Positions 27,372 through 38,009 of a stretch of DNA of 64,000 bases are shown in pieces; the first letter of the stretch is position 1, and each line of letters opens with the position of its first letter. The translations under genes were made by a program, and so were the position numbers. This stretch comes from Azolla caroliniana (Eukaryota; Polypodiophyta). The notes below the pieces were generated by a model that searched no databases, had not been told where the DNA came from, and saw nothing but the letters and a program-made list of their open reading frames with translations. The stretch covers positions 8,432,001 through 8,496,000 of the forward strand of contig JBHGNT010000008.1 of assembly GCA_043228905.1 (NCBI GenBank). Reading direction: 5' to 3'.

Positions 27372-28345
27372 CTTCCTCTTCCCCTTTTCTTTGCGCGTGA
27401 ACCGTCTCCTCAGTTCCTTACATGGGGAAAAGCATGACTAAGTCTCCACTATCCACTGGCTCTTCATCTGACTGGTCATTCCGACTCAGTCACTCATTCG
27501 GCCCACTTACCCGGAATGAGATCAGACTCTCATCGAGAGTACCGAATCCTTTATCATCTTCTGCCCGGATCGGTTTGGCATCACTGGCCACATCTTCTGG
27601 AATCGGGTTAGAGTCGAACATCAGAGCCGGTAGAGAGTGCCATCATGTCAACTCATCAAATTCGACATCTCGACTCACTCGAACTTGTTTTGTTCGGGGT
27701 TTATAGCACTTTTAACCCTTTTGCTCATGTGAATAGCCGACAAGGATGCACTTCTCCATCTTCGGGTCTAGCTTTCTTCGCTTCTCATCCGACACATGCA
27801 CATATGCAATGCTACCGAATATCTTAAGGTGACTTAAATTCGGCTTTTGCCCGAAATACAGCTCATGTGTTGACAACTTATCTCCGATCTGGTTTTGGAT
27901 GTAGACGGCCATCTAGACCTCTTCAGATTGTAGAACTTGGGCATGCTCTTCTCTACATGCATTGCTCGTGCCGCCTCCACAATTGACCGGTTCTTCCTTT
28001 TGGCCACATCGTTTTGTTATGGTGTGTATCGGCAATTGAATTCCCTCCGAATTCCGTTCTTCTATAGATAACTATTGAATTGGCCGGAAAAGTATTCTTT
28101 TCTGCCATCTGACTACAGACACTTGATCTTCCTCTCCGTTTCCCGTTCCACAAGACTTTGCAGGTTCCAAAAACAGTCGAAAATTTCGCTTTTCCTTTTG
28201 ATTAGGTAGATCCATGTGTGTCGGCTGTAGTTGTCGATGAAGGAGATGAAATATCGGCTCTCGCCAAGACTAACGTTTTGTGCCGGTCCCCATACATCTG
28301 AATGTATTAGATCAAGCTTGTTACGGCTCCGATTTCTTTCGGTGG
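27372..28345 (-). pseudogene. Copia-B integrase and acidic linker
   Basis: STHELYFGQKPNLSHLKIFGS and CILVGYSHEQKG are clear at 27712-27912. The catalytic core (near 27950-28300) has stops; HSDVWGP-like and FDCFWNLQSLVERE-like blocks can be read on the minus strand. Confidence 0.8.
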
Positions 28346-28355
28346 GGAATGGAAG

Positions 28356-28949
28356 CTAGTGTTGCTTCCCGAGTTGGTAGGCTTCATAAATTTGGGCCTC
28401 CCGGCCACTGAATTTCGGCAATCTGGAAACAACTTGTTTCGATTGCAGGTCTTGAAGCCTCTGATAGTTGACGTGGCAAATCCTCTTGTGCCACAAGTCG
28501 ATATCCGACTCGACTTTCTGTCCTTTTGCGAACAAGACGGTGCTTACGTCATTGGTGTCGAGGATGAACATCCTCCCGTTTCGGTGCCCTTGCACGGTCA
28601 TCCGACCCTCTTCCTCAATGAAGCACCCGAGGTGCGTAAATCGTACCTGCATCCCTTGGTCGACGATCGACCTGACCAACACTAGGTTCTTTGGGATTGT
28701 TGGGACGTGAAGCACATTCATAAGCTTCCCTTTTTGTCCAACATGACTCAAGGGAACTTCTCTCAAATGCACGATTGGGTAAGGAGTGTCATCTCCGGTT
28801 TCGACAACTCCCGGTTGCTCCGACTTTTCCAGATACGAGAACCACTCTTCGTGGCTCATCATGTGATTAGACGCTCTGGAGCCAATGCCCCACAGTTCCT
28901 CCGATCCGGAAGTGGTCTTCTTCATCGAGTTTGCCTTGTGCTTCATCAC
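28356..28949 (-). pseudogene. Copia-B protease remnant and pre-integrase domain
   Basis: Reads MMKHKANSMKK, then GIGSRASNHMMSHEEWF where DSGASNHM is expected, so protease is dead. GRMFILDTNDVSTVLFAKGQ and DLWHKRICHVNYQRLQ (zinc-binding region) follow, then EAYQLGKQH with the first cysteine changed. Confidence 0.88.
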
Positions 28950-29904
28950 AAAGGATGGCCCTTTTCTAGTTTTACTGGATTCAGATCCTTCCGATCCTTC
29001 TGCATAGTGCGAGCTTTGTCGGTTGCCTTGTCTGGCCTTGCCGGATCAGGATTTATCCAAATCGGCGCGCTTCTTCCAACACTCATTCTCTCGGTGGCCC
29101 TTCTTGCCACAATACCAACATTCCGTGTTGGCTTTCGATTTCCGGTTTCTGGCGCCCCCTTGACTCGCCCTGCTTGTGGAGGGTCCGGAATTGTTGTTGG
29201 CACCATCCTTTTGCTTTCGGTTCTGCTCTTGTCGGCTGCTTCCACCACGTGCCGATTTGCCTTGTCCGCCACGACTAGGGCGCCAATCCGCCTCCATGTA
29301 TAACATCTTGCTGTCGGTATGCGTGCTCGTCGAAGCACACGTGTGGTTCTCCTCTACAAGGAGCATTGTCTGTAAGTTGAAAACCGAGGGTGTATTCTCC
29401 CTTGTACAGACTGCCGTTCGGAATGCTCTGAACTTCGACGACAGGCCCCCGAGAAAAACTTGCAACATCTCATCTTCCTCGATGGTTACATTGATAGAGG
29501 CAAGTGAGTCACATATGTCTTTGATCCGGGTTGTGTAGTCGACCATCGACAAGTCCTTTTGTCGGACATTGCTTAACTCCTGTCGAAGTTGCAGCTTTCA
29601 GGCCGTGGTTCAGCGAATAACTTCTTCGGGTTGCCCTTGCTTCCTTTGGCGTCTTGGTGTCCCAGATATGGCTGAGCATCTGATCATCGACATTGGACGC
29701 AAAGTAGTACATAACTCTGCTTGCCACTTGTTCCCAGGTCGGGAAGTCCCCGTGTGCCGCATCAGGTGCCATATCGTTAGCTCCGTCAACATTACTCATG
29801 TAACCATGCCCGAGCAGGTATTGGTGCATCTTGTATGACCAAGATGCATACTTGGATCTGTCGAGCTTCTCTGTCGGGAGCGAGCTAGCCGTTCCTCGGT
29901 CCAT
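28946..29904 (-). pseudogene. Copia-B gag
   Basis: Starts MDRGTASSLPTEKLDRSKYA, continues KMHQYLLGHGY, WEQVASRVMYYF, a frameshift near 29590, then VDYTTRIKDICDSLASIN, DEMLQVFLGG, LQTMLLVEENH and the zinc knuckle CWYCGKKGHRENEC. Split in two frames. Confidence 0.88.
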
Positions 29905-29988
29905 ATTTTTCTTCTGTCTGTTCTTTATCGGGTGTTAGGATTTGTCTTCAGAAAACGTTTGTTGGCTGTAGAGGTTCTCAACCCTTGC

Positions 29989-30000
29989 GCTTTGATACCA
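29989..30000 (-). promoter_or_regulatory. Copia-B primer-binding site
   Basis: TGGTATCAAAGC on the minus strand, directly after the 5' LTR. Confidence 0.88.
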
Positions 30001-30451
30001 TGTAAAGAATAGCATGAAGGAAGCTTGTTGACAAACCAACTCAGTTAGATTACAACAATAAAACTGAGAATGAAGGTTTAATGGAAGTTTAAGAACATAG
30101 AATACACAGGAGAGATAGAGAGAGCAGAAAGCATGAACTCAATTCAAAATAATAACACTTTGTGTATACAAATGTCCTACAGAACACTTTTTATACTAGT
30201 CGTTAAAAGGACTTACAGAAGTACTGACAAGTACTTCAATGCTTATACAAACGATTGAGACTGATTCCCAAAAATATGCCTATGTACTAGGCTAGATTCG
30301 TAGGGCTCTAATGGCCTACCGGTTACAATCCGGTATGTCTCTCCGATCCGGCTCCTGGTTCCGGATACCGATCCGATTCTTCGTTTCGGACACCGATCCG
30401 GCTCTGGCTTATTCATCCAATATGGATCCGGTTGAGCTTGTCTGCTCAACA
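30001..30451 (-). repeat. Copia-B 5' LTR
   Basis: Pairs with 24571-25007; on the minus strand it starts TGTTGAGCAGACAAGCTCAA and ends TTCTTTACA. Boundaries are set by the primer site and by resumption of the Copia-A frame at GTKNRG. Confidence 0.9.
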
Positions 30452-31012
30452 ATGAGCGGCACAAAGAATAGAGGGTTGTTATATCGGGCAGGTGTAGTCA
30501 AACAACTAGTCAGCTACACAGATGCCGATTGGGTCGGAAGTTTGGGTGATCGCCGATCAACATCCAGATACGCTTTCTCCTTAGAGAGTGTGGCGGTGTC
30601 CTGGTGCATCATGAAGTAGCTGACAGTTGCACTGTTGAGCACTGAGGCTGAATATAGAGGAGCGGCTATCACTACATGCGACACCATCTAGCTGAAGAGG
30701 CTATTGAAGGATATACGGGTGGAGATGTTTGATCCGACGGTGATCTACTGTGACAACCTCAACAACATCTAGCTAGCGAAGAACCTTGTCTTTCATGCTC
30801 GAACGAAGCACATCGAAGTGCACTATCACTTTGTACGCAAGTGTGTACTCTTTGGTAAAGTAGAATTACAATACGTTCCGACTGATCGGCAGGTGGCCAA
30901 TATCTTCACCAAACCTCTTAGACTCGACAAGTTGCAACAATTCTCGAGTATGCTTGGTCTACAACACCTTGACATGCCAAACTTGAGGGGGAGAGTAGGA
31001 TCAATTGGACAA
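30452..31012 (+). pseudogene. Copia-A RNase H
   Basis: YTDADWVGSLGDRRSTSRYA, LSTEAEYRGAAI, IYCDNLNNI, HARTKHIEVHYHFVRKCV, QVANIFTKPLRLDKLQQF, and HLDMPNLRGR. Catalytic Asp, Glu and Asp blocks are all present but stops occur at three Trp/Gln positions. Confidence 0.9.
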
Positions 31013-31472
31013 GCCGAATTGGAATTGGTTGAGGAAACCAAATCTGACCAGAGAACAAATGGAAGAAATTCGGCTAAAGGAAGAGCAACCGGTTGTAGGG
31101 GGAGTGGAAACGAGATAGTAGGAGTCGGAGCCAACCGAACAAGGGGGAGGCAGGGCCGAGAGAGGCAAGACAGGTGGCTGAGCCAAGAAGGGCAAAGCCA
31201 ACCTAAAGATGAAGGCCAGGATGAGGACATGGTCGTATGTGGTGAAGGGTCTGACGGAGAATGAATTGCAGACAACCGATCCGAATGAGAGGAGTGATTC
31301 GGACAAGATAAATCATGGAAAGGCCAAACAAACTAGAAGGTAGCCGAAGACGATGCCAAGGCAAGAGAGCCGACGAATCGAGGGGCGCCGAAGCTACAGA
31401 GGCAAGAAGAAGGCTGACGAGGGCCTTAGGAGCAGACAAGCCAATCGAGCAAGTCGAGGAGCGTGGGACCAG
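31013..31472 (+). pseudogene. Copia-A post-RNase H extension
   Basis: Coding similarity to the Copia-B extension continues past LRGR. After one frameshift the conserved core reads RTWSYVVKGL (about 31224-31253) and KAKQTRR (near 31320-31340), followed by a stop and a basic stretch. The segment is broken by Gypsy-G and ends near 55598. Confidence 0.7.
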
Positions 31473-31476
31473 ACGG

Positions 31477-32812
31477 TGTCGCAGATTTCCACGTGGATGT
31501 GTCGGAACGGGGCGGGACCACCGGGATCTTGGACCAACGAGCCGGTGAGGGAAGAAGCGTTAACCGGACCGGCGTTTGGTTACCTCTTGCCGGAGCGCTG
31601 ATCCGGAGTTGGTAAGGAAGAGGGATTATTCGGATTGGCACGCGTGATCGGTATCCTATTCGGTCCAGATAAGTCTCCGGATGCCTGACGTCGGGTGAGC
31701 ACACATGCTCCGGAGTTGCACCGGACAACGGGCAATGAACTCACCGGGCTCACACACTGAAAACCCAAACTCAAACGAGAATAGAACAGACATGAGATTG
31801 CAAGCTTTGGATGCGACAAACTCACGACAAAAACAGAAACGACACAGAATTACCGGGCACGAGCAAAGACTCCGCAAACACTAATCATTAATAGAGGAAA
31901 ATAGAAGATTACAACTGGACACGGTCAGCAACACAAAGCTTCGAGCTCCCGACACTCACTCACATCGATGCTAGTGAGCCTCCGATCGGGAGCACACATG
32001 CTACCAGCGCGAAACCCAAATTGAAAACGAGAATAGAACAGACATGAGATTGCAAGATTTGGATGCGACAAACTCACGGCAAAAACAGAAACGACACAGA
32101 ATTACCGGGCACGAGCAAAGACTCCGCAAACACTAATCATTAATAGAGGAAAATAGAAGATTACAACTGGACACGGTCAGCAACACAAAGCTTCGAGCTC
32201 CCGACACTCACTCACATCGATGCTAGTGAGCCTCCGATCGGGAGCACACATGCTACCAGCGCGAAACGGAGGCTTCACAGCACAACAAGAAACTAAAAAT
32301 GGAGAATGAGAGAACATGGATGTTTGCAGAGCTTGGTCGGACAACACATCATTCTCCAATACGTGGATCCTTCTCTCAGTGTTCTCTTCCTCCTTTTATA
32401 GCTCAAGGAGGGAGAGACTGTTACATTAGGTTGTTAAGACAACCGCTTTCAATCCTTGATTCTCTACTCGATCTCCTCAAATCAATCACCTTTATCTGTG
32501 TGACCATAAAGTACCTATCAAATGCTTTCAACCTAGTATTCTTCAACACTCAACTAATACTTGGCACTCTCCTCATCTCTTCCTTATCTTTCTCTGTTTT
32601 CGGACATTGTCCTGAATTTAACTTACAGTCCACTGGCAATGGAGATCCAACAGATTTTGCATTGTACATGTTAAACCTTTGCAAAACTTTTGTCAGATAC
32701 TTCGTTATTTATACATGTATGTACATAAAGACAATTTTGTGTGCATCCATGCATACCCCCGATCCCGCGCGTCGGCTCCATTTTCTTCCAATGGCCGGAA
32801 TCCTTCACAACA
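31477..32812 (-). repeat. Gypsy-G 3' LTR with internal tandem duplication
   Basis: Plus-strand ends TGTCGCAGATTTCCACGTGG and CTTCACAACA. It is longer than the 5' LTR (1336 against 972 bp) because of a tandem 252-bp duplication (31766-32017 and 32018-32269) and about 130 bp absent from the other copy. A purine tract (GGTGGGGGTGGA on the minus strand) abuts it at 32813. Confidence 0.85.
31766..32269. repeat. 252-bp tandem duplication inside Gypsy-G 3' LTR
   Basis: GAATAGAACAGACATGAGAT recurs at 31779 and 32031, and the copies stay nearly identical to the end (GCTACCAGCGCGAAAC). The 5' LTR has one copy, so the duplication arose after insertion. Confidence 0.9.
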
Positions 32813-34440
32813 TCCACCCCCACCAAACCGCACATCCTCTGGCATGTGCCAAGTAGTGAAGCAGTGGGGATTTCGGCCTAGTCTTCACTCGTCCCCTTCC
32901 GAACCATCGCCAATCCGGCCTTCGTCCGGCTCCTCTTCCTCGTTTGTGCTTCCGCCCTCTTCCTCCGGATCTGGTTCGGCTTTGTGTCGCTTCTTGTAGG
33001 CCTTTATCTGCTTTCCCACAACCGGTACCGCTATTCTTGTTTTGTCAAGCTCCGCAAGGTGGTAGGTCGTATTTTCGTTGGTGCTTGGAACCACCCTCGT
33101 GCGAACTTCCGGGTCGACTGGTTCTGATTGTCGAAGCTACTATCGTAAACCAACACCCATTCACCTTCCTCGATCTTCCACGACCGGAGTCGATGTGTAT
33201 GGTCATACTGGCCCTTGTTCTTCTTCCTCGCCTCTTCTATTCTCGCCGTCGCTCATTCCACATCCTCTGGCCACCACTCGAGCTGTCGGTTCCGTGCAGT
33301 TAGAAATTCCTCCCAGATCATGTCCTCCGCTCACTCGATTGACATCCACGAGGCTATTGCCTGCTCCACCAGCATGATCGATCTCTATCCAAACACGAGG
33401 TCGATCGGCATGTACTCGGACACTGAACTGTGCGTAGTCTGGTCAGCCCACAATGCATATGGAAGCCTTGGCCAGTTTCCGACTCATCCGTCACATGCCC
33501 GCACTATTGCTTTGAAGATTGGCTTGTGCCCTCGCTCGACCTTTCTGTTCGCTTCCGGATTGTTACACTGTTGTGAGGGAAAGCTTGACCCCTAGCCGGT
33601 CAAACAACTCCTCCGCTAGGAAGCGCGTGTAGCTCCCCATGATCAGCCACAATTTTTCCCATGCACCCATACCGGCAGATGACATCCTCTATTAGGAACC
33701 TGAAAACTACGATAGTCGGCTTGTTCGTTAAGGCTTGGCCCTCCACCTGGTTCGTTAGGTCCTCTCTTGCAAGCATTAAGATACCGCATCTGTCCTACCC
33801 CCATCGGCATTGTCGGTAAATTGATCATCCACTGGAAGTGAATGGTTGGCTGGTAGGTAGGGCACAATTCGTCTCGGTGCCGGATTCCAAAATGCATCTA
33901 ACAACTCTCGCATGTCGTCACGAAGTGGTGTACGTCGCGATACATTCCCGGCTACCAATATTTCTCCTTTAGTTTCTCGAATGTGGCCCATGTGCCCTGG
34001 TGTCTAGACTAGGGGCTTTCATGGAATTCTGACATGAGCACCGATTGATCCTCTTCCTTCGTCCCATCGGCATTGTCCCTAAATCGACCATCCACTTGAG
34101 GTGAATGGTTGGCGGGTAGGTAGGGTGCAATTCGCCTTGGTGCCGGATTCCGGAATGCATCTGACAACTCTCACATGTTGTTATGAAGTGGTGTACATCA
34201 AGATACATTCCTGATCACCAATAGTTCTCCATTAGCTTCTCGAATGTGGCCCAGTCTCCGAACTCCGGACTAGGCACTTTCATGGAATTCCAACACGAGC
34301 ACTGACTGATCCTCTTCTTTCGTCACCACCTGGAGCGGTGTGCCGGTCCGCCTTTTTGGATGTCGCCAGATCTTCCCTTCTCATAGGAAGAACCAATAAG
34401 CCTTCTAGATCTGGCTCGCCTCGTCCTTCGTCCATGTTGC
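32813..34440 (-). pseudogene. Gypsy-G integrase and C-terminus
   Basis: Minus-strand blocks: TTCESCQMHSGIRHQGELHP (zinc-finger cysteines), TIHLKWMVDLGTMPMG, a second copy FQWMINLPTMPMGVGQMRYL, VEGQALTNKPT-like, and a C-terminal YHLAELDKTRIAVPVVGK in 32885-33094. A 263-bp tandem duplication repeats the zinc-finger to TMPMG part. Multiple stops. WMVDLxTMPMG is, from memory, typical of fungal-type Gypsy integrases. Confidence 0.8.
33800..34325. repeat. 263-bp tandem duplication within Gypsy-G integrase
   Basis: Copies are about 33800-34062 and 34063-34325. TCGAATGTGGCCCA recurs 263 bp apart (33979 and 34242), as does GGATTCC(A/G)(A/G)AATGCATCT. Each copy encodes the zinc-finger region and start of the catalytic core. 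Confidence 0.85.
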
Positions 34441-34587
34441 TGTCATGAATACATAAGCATCATGGCTTCACTTGGGCTTGAACCAAAGAACTTGTAATAC
34501 ATAATCAAGAACCTAACCATTAGGATATCATATGATTATATAAAAGAATAAAAGCTACTTCTTGTAATAGATTGATTATTGTAAATG

Positions 34588-34667
34588 TTCTGGAACATTC
34601 TAAAATATCCTAGAACATCTTAGAATATTCTAAGTCAAGAACATTCTAAGTCAAGAACATTCTAGAA
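34588..34667 (+). promoter_or_regulatory. Heat shock elements in Gypsy-2 5' LTR
   Basis: Two perfect three-unit sites (TTCnnGAAnnTTC and GAAnnTTCnnGAA), with further near-matching units between and after them, upstream of TATAAATA. In the 3' LTR a perfect four-unit site lies at 49896-49913 but the TATA there is changed to CTAAAAATA. Confidence 0.8.
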
Positions 34668-34804
34668 CATTATAGAAATCACTAGGCTATTCTATAGGAA
34701 CCTATAAATATGGACATACAATTATTCTCAAACCAATTCAAATCAACACCAGTCTTAAGCTTTCGTCACCTTTATTGTATCCATCTTCATTCTATCTTAC
34801 TAAT

Positions 34805-35212
34805 TGTTGTCTGCCTGGCCGGACTAGCCTCAACACAGGTGTCTATCCGACACTTCTCCAAAGGGGTGGTAAGGATTGGATGCTAGGTTACACGCGTAAG
34901 ATGATTACCCTAAGCACAGACGGTAAAACAATACAAAGATAAAGATAAACACGCAATAATTACTTTTGTATTACTTCCGTAAAGCCTTTACAAATCATCG
35001 GATCCTTTTATAGGCATCCGACAAGGTTACAATCGGTGCACTTAGGCAACCGGCATCCGAATCGGTCCGGATCCGGATTGGTACAACTGTACCGGATCCG
35101 TACAACTGTACCGGATCCGTCCCTCCGAATAATAATTATACTATTATTTACTTCCTATTATCCGATCTGACTCCGCCTTCCCACTTGTCCTTGCTCTTCT
35201 GACCGGTCAACA
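34805..35212 (-). mobile_element. Solo LTR of the Gypsy-H family
   Basis: 408 bp bounded by TGTTG and CAACA and flanked by perfect ctaat duplications (34800-34804 and 35213-35217). The matching uninterrupted site TTACTAATACATTC is in the other Gypsy-2 LTR. On the minus strand it aligns with 61508-61990: GACGGATCCGG/CAGA, GATGCCTATAAAAGGATCC and ACGCGTGTAA blocks. It left a solo LTR by recombination between LTRs. Confidence 0.93.
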
Positions 35213-35379
35213 CTAATACATTCATTCTTCTCTGATCACTTCATTCCTCTCTTCTCGTGATCTCTTTACATCTTTCTTCTACCACTCTATCTTTTCTCTT
35301 GGTTCTGATAGTTTGGTTCGAAATTTCTCTCTCTAACCCTCTCTCTCCCCCTTATCCTCCTCTATAAACATCACGAAAC

Positions 35380-35695
35380 ATGGCTGTCATCAACTCGGAA
35401 GAATATCTCACCCTTGTTGCAGAAATGGAGAATATTAAATCCATGTTCACATCTTTTGAATTAGAGAATCAATGTCTTCTTGGGGATCTACAAATGGTTA
35501 CTGTTGAGAAGCAACAACAACAAGAAGAGTTTACGTGACGGTTGCAACAATTAGAATCAACAATTGTAATTTTACAACAACAAAGGGTCGAAGGTCAAGG
35601 AAGTATTAAGGAGCCCAAAATCAGTCTCCCAACTAAATTTGATGGTTCAAGGGCGCATTTCAGAGGTTTCTTGAATCAAGCGCGGTTGGTAATCC
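35380..35695 (+). pseudogene. Gypsy-2 gag, N-terminal part
   Basis: MAVINSEEYLTLVAEMENIK start, coiled coil, an in-frame TGA at 35536-35538 (Arg codon in Gypsy-1), then KISLPTKFDGSRAHFRGFLN and the interruption by Copia-C after RLVI. Confidence 0.9.
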
Positions 35696-36083
35696 TGAAA
35701 GAATCAAGAGATGGATTCTGTGCAGCGGAATAGATATGGACTCTGTGTGTATATGAGAGAGAGAGAGTGAGAGAGAGACAAGGAGTAAGACACAGAGAAT
35801 ACGCAAGGTAAAGTATCTTAACAAAGGAGAAAGACTCAACACGATACAAGGTGGGAGGAGGGTGCTTTATATAGTCACCCTCTCTCTTCATTAACTACAA
35901 GACTCATGGAGCATGGGGAATGTGAAAGCTCATAAGTTATGTGTCATAGAATATGATTCTATGACTCATACTAAATGCTAGAATACAAAGTGGTGACATA
36001 ATGGTGAATATTGACCGTTGGAGTGTCTATTCACTCTCAAGGTGAGTTCACACACTAGACCAAGTTGAGCTTGATTGTCAACA
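35696..36083 (-). repeat. Copia-C 3' LTR
   Basis: Minus strand TGTTGACAATCAAGCTCAAC to TTCTTTCA. The purine tract (CTTGAGGGGGCG) abuts it at 36084. Holds a perfect 12-bp inverted repeat half (CATAGAATATGATTCTATG). Confidence 0.9.
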
Positions 36084-36318
36084 CGCCCCCTCAAGCTCAA
36101 GTCGGGTTGGTTTCAAATGGTATCCGAAATCCGCTTCGACTCACATTCCGGAGTCCGCGTCGACTCGCGTCGACTCATATTTATGCGAAGTTGTGGAATC
36201 CGTGCTCCAGCTTGCGTTGTGCGTAGTTGCGAACTCTGTGCTTCGGCTTGCGTCTTTCTTCGCGGCTTTGCGCGGTAGATCGGCTGCGGAGTTGTTGCGC
36301 GGTTGCGGAATCCACACG

Positions 36319-36671
36319 TTATTGCGTATTGTCTTTAGTACTCCCCCTCAAGCTTGGCAGGTCAGGGATCGTCAATCCGAGATCAGTCATGAATTGTGAT
36401 AGCTTGTCGGCTCCTAAGGCTTTACTGAAGATGTCGGCCGTTTGAAGATTTGTGCTAATGGGTTGTAGGTCGACATCGCCAGCTAGAACACGCTCTCGGA
36501 TGAAGTGATAGAGCACTTCGATGTGCTTTGTCGACGCGTGGAACACCGGGTTCCGAGCCAGAGAGATACTGCTCATGTTGTTGTAGTAAAGGGATGTCAG
36601 ATCCTTGATGGGTATGCTCAGATCCTTGAGTATCCTTTTGAGCCATACAACTTCACATGTGGCCACTGCTG
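36319..36671 (-). pseudogene. Copia-C RNase H, distal part
   Basis: TCEVVWLKRILKDL, YYNNMSSISLARNPVF, HASTKHIEVLYHFIRERVL, ADIFSKALGADKLSQF and LPSLRGS, with a stop soon after. The expected YCDN Asp box reads YYNN. No post-RNase H extension is seen here, unlike Copia-A/B. Confidence 0.88.
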
Positions 36672-37300
36672 TGTTGGGATTACGGTCCCTCCGGATGGGA
36701 TGGTCGGATGTCCGGGAATCGGGAATGAAGACCCGGTTCCGGATCGGTCCGGGAATCGGGAATGAAGACCCGGTTCCGGATCCGGATGATGAAGACCCCG
36801 GCTACGGAGCCGGATGACGAATGTACCCGGAGAGAGATCTGGATGCGGGGACATATTTGTGAATATGTTTGCCAAGGGCCCTTGAGGCTATATTTGTAAA
36901 TAGCCCGAAAGTCATATGTGTATAAATATGACTTAGGGCAAACAGTTTAGTTGTTGTTGCTCATTTTTCTGTTTTCCACTTAGAGGGAGCGAAGTGAGAG
37001 CAGCCGAGAGAGAGAGTGAGAGAGAAAGAAAGGAAGAGGTCGACGCCTCTGTGTAATACCGCCGCCTGTGGCGAGGACAACGAGCTCAAGGTCGTCGCCT
37101 TGCAGCTCGCCATTGTACATTCCCTGCGTATAGTGATAGTTGGAGTCCTGCACTCCCGTGGTTTTTCCCGTCTAGGGTTTTCCACGCTAAACCGTGTGCA
37201 TTCGAGTCTCTCTCTGTGTTTTCGATTTTCTGCTGCATTGATTCGTGTTTCCTCGGTTGTGGTCGAGAGGTGAAGAAATTGAAAGCGTCAATTTCCAACA
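36672..37300 (+). repeat. Copia-D 5' LTR
   Basis: TGTTGGGATTACGG to ATTTCCAACA. Near its start an approximately 37-bp unit (GGGAATCGGGAATGAAGACC) is tandemly duplicated. GTATAAATATGAC (about 36920) is the likely TATA box. Confidence 0.95.
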
Positions 37301-37302
37301 AT

Positions 37303-37314
37303 CTGGTATCAGAG
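37303..37314 (+). promoter_or_regulatory. Copia-D primer-binding site
   Basis: CTGGTATCAGAGC begins two bases after the LTR end, the usual initiator tRNA-Met site. Confidence 0.88.
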
Positions 37315-37331
37315 CGACTGCAGTGCAGAAA

Positions 37332-38009
37332 ATGGAAGGCGGTAGCAGCGGGCAGCCTGGGATGATAGTGCTGAATGCGCAGAACTACGCCGACTGGAAG
37401 ATAAAGATGGAGGATCTGCTCATTGTTCGGGACCTGTATGAACCGATCGACAGGTCGGAAATACCCAAGGGGGTACTTGAGACGGAATGGAGGCTTCTGA
37501 ACCGGAAAGCCGTTGCAACCATTCGGCAATACGTCGACGTGAGCGTTCTACAACATGTGGCGAACGACACCAACGCATATGAGATGTGGCAGAAGCTGTC
37601 GGGCCTCTACGAGAGGAAGAATGCGTTGAACCGGACCTCCCTGATGAGGAAGATAGTGAACCTCAAGTACCGGGACGACGAGAGTATGGTGGAACACGTA
37701 AGCACGTTCATGGGATACGTGAACCAGCTTGCGGCGATCAAGTTCCCGTTGGAGGATGCAATGCAAGCCATCATCCTGATGTGTACATTGCCGGCAAGCT
37801 GGGAGAACTTGGTGGTGACTCTCAGCACCTCCTGCACCGAAGATAACTTGTCCCTACAAACGGTAAAGACAAGCATTTTGAACGAAGAAGCGCGTCGGAG
37901 AGATAAAGAACCGGCCTCCGATCCGAAGATGCTGCTTACCGAATCGGATCGGGGAAGACAACGGAACCGGAGTCCGCAAAGACGGGAGAAGTCGGGGACC
38001 CGGTCGTAG
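37332..38009 (+). CDS. Copia-D gag, ended by a TAG just before the zinc knuckle
   Basis: 225 residues from MEGGSSGQPGMIVLN. Capsid blocks NYADWKIKMEDLLIV, ANDTNAYEMWQKLSGLYERK, FMGYVNQLAAIKFPLEDAMQ and TLPASWENLVVTL are intact. The frame stops at TAG (38007-38009), while the same frame continues past it with a perfect zinc knuckle CFHCGKPGHFRKNC. In Copia-E the equivalent codon is a lysine, so AAG to TAG is the simplest reading. Confidence 0.92.
   Translation: MEGGSSGQPGMIVLNAQNYADWKIKMEDLLIVRDLYEPIDRSEIPKGVLETEWRLLNRKAVATIRQYVDVSVLQHVANDTNAYEMWQKLSGLYERKNALNRTSLMRKIVNLKYRDDESMVEHVSTFMGYVNQLAAIKFPLEDAMQAIILMCTLPASWENLVVTLSTSCTEDNLSLQTVKTSILNEEARRRDKEPASDPKMLLTESDRGRQRNRSPQRREKSGTRS

Larger units (their letters stand above)
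24571..30451 (-). mobile_element. Copia-B: full-length degenerate Copia inserted in Copia-A
   Basis: 3' LTR 24571-25007 and 5' LTR 30001-30451, flanked by gtgag and atgag (one mismatch). On the minus strand the order is PBS, gag, protease, integrase, RT, RNase H, extension, PPT. Its proteins are close relatives of Copia-A, so one family member jumped into another. Stops occur in most domains; protease is WGIGSRASNH (catalytic Asp lost), RT keeps YVDD. Confidence 0.92.
34441..35310 (+). repeat. Gypsy-2 5' LTR (interrupted)
   Basis: TGTCATGAATACATAAGC to GGTTCTGATA. It carries heat-shock units TTCTGGAACATTC (34588-34600) and GAACATTCTAGAA (34655-34667) and CCTATAAATA near 34700. The solo LTR splits it at ctaat. 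Confidence 0.9.

Noticed and set aside
28707-29303. 198-residue plus-strand frame
   Set aside because: It is antisense to Copia-B gag and protease, which carry the conserved motifs.
32299-32856. 185-residue plus-strand frame
   Set aside because: Lies in the Gypsy-G LTR and is not kept in the other LTR copy.
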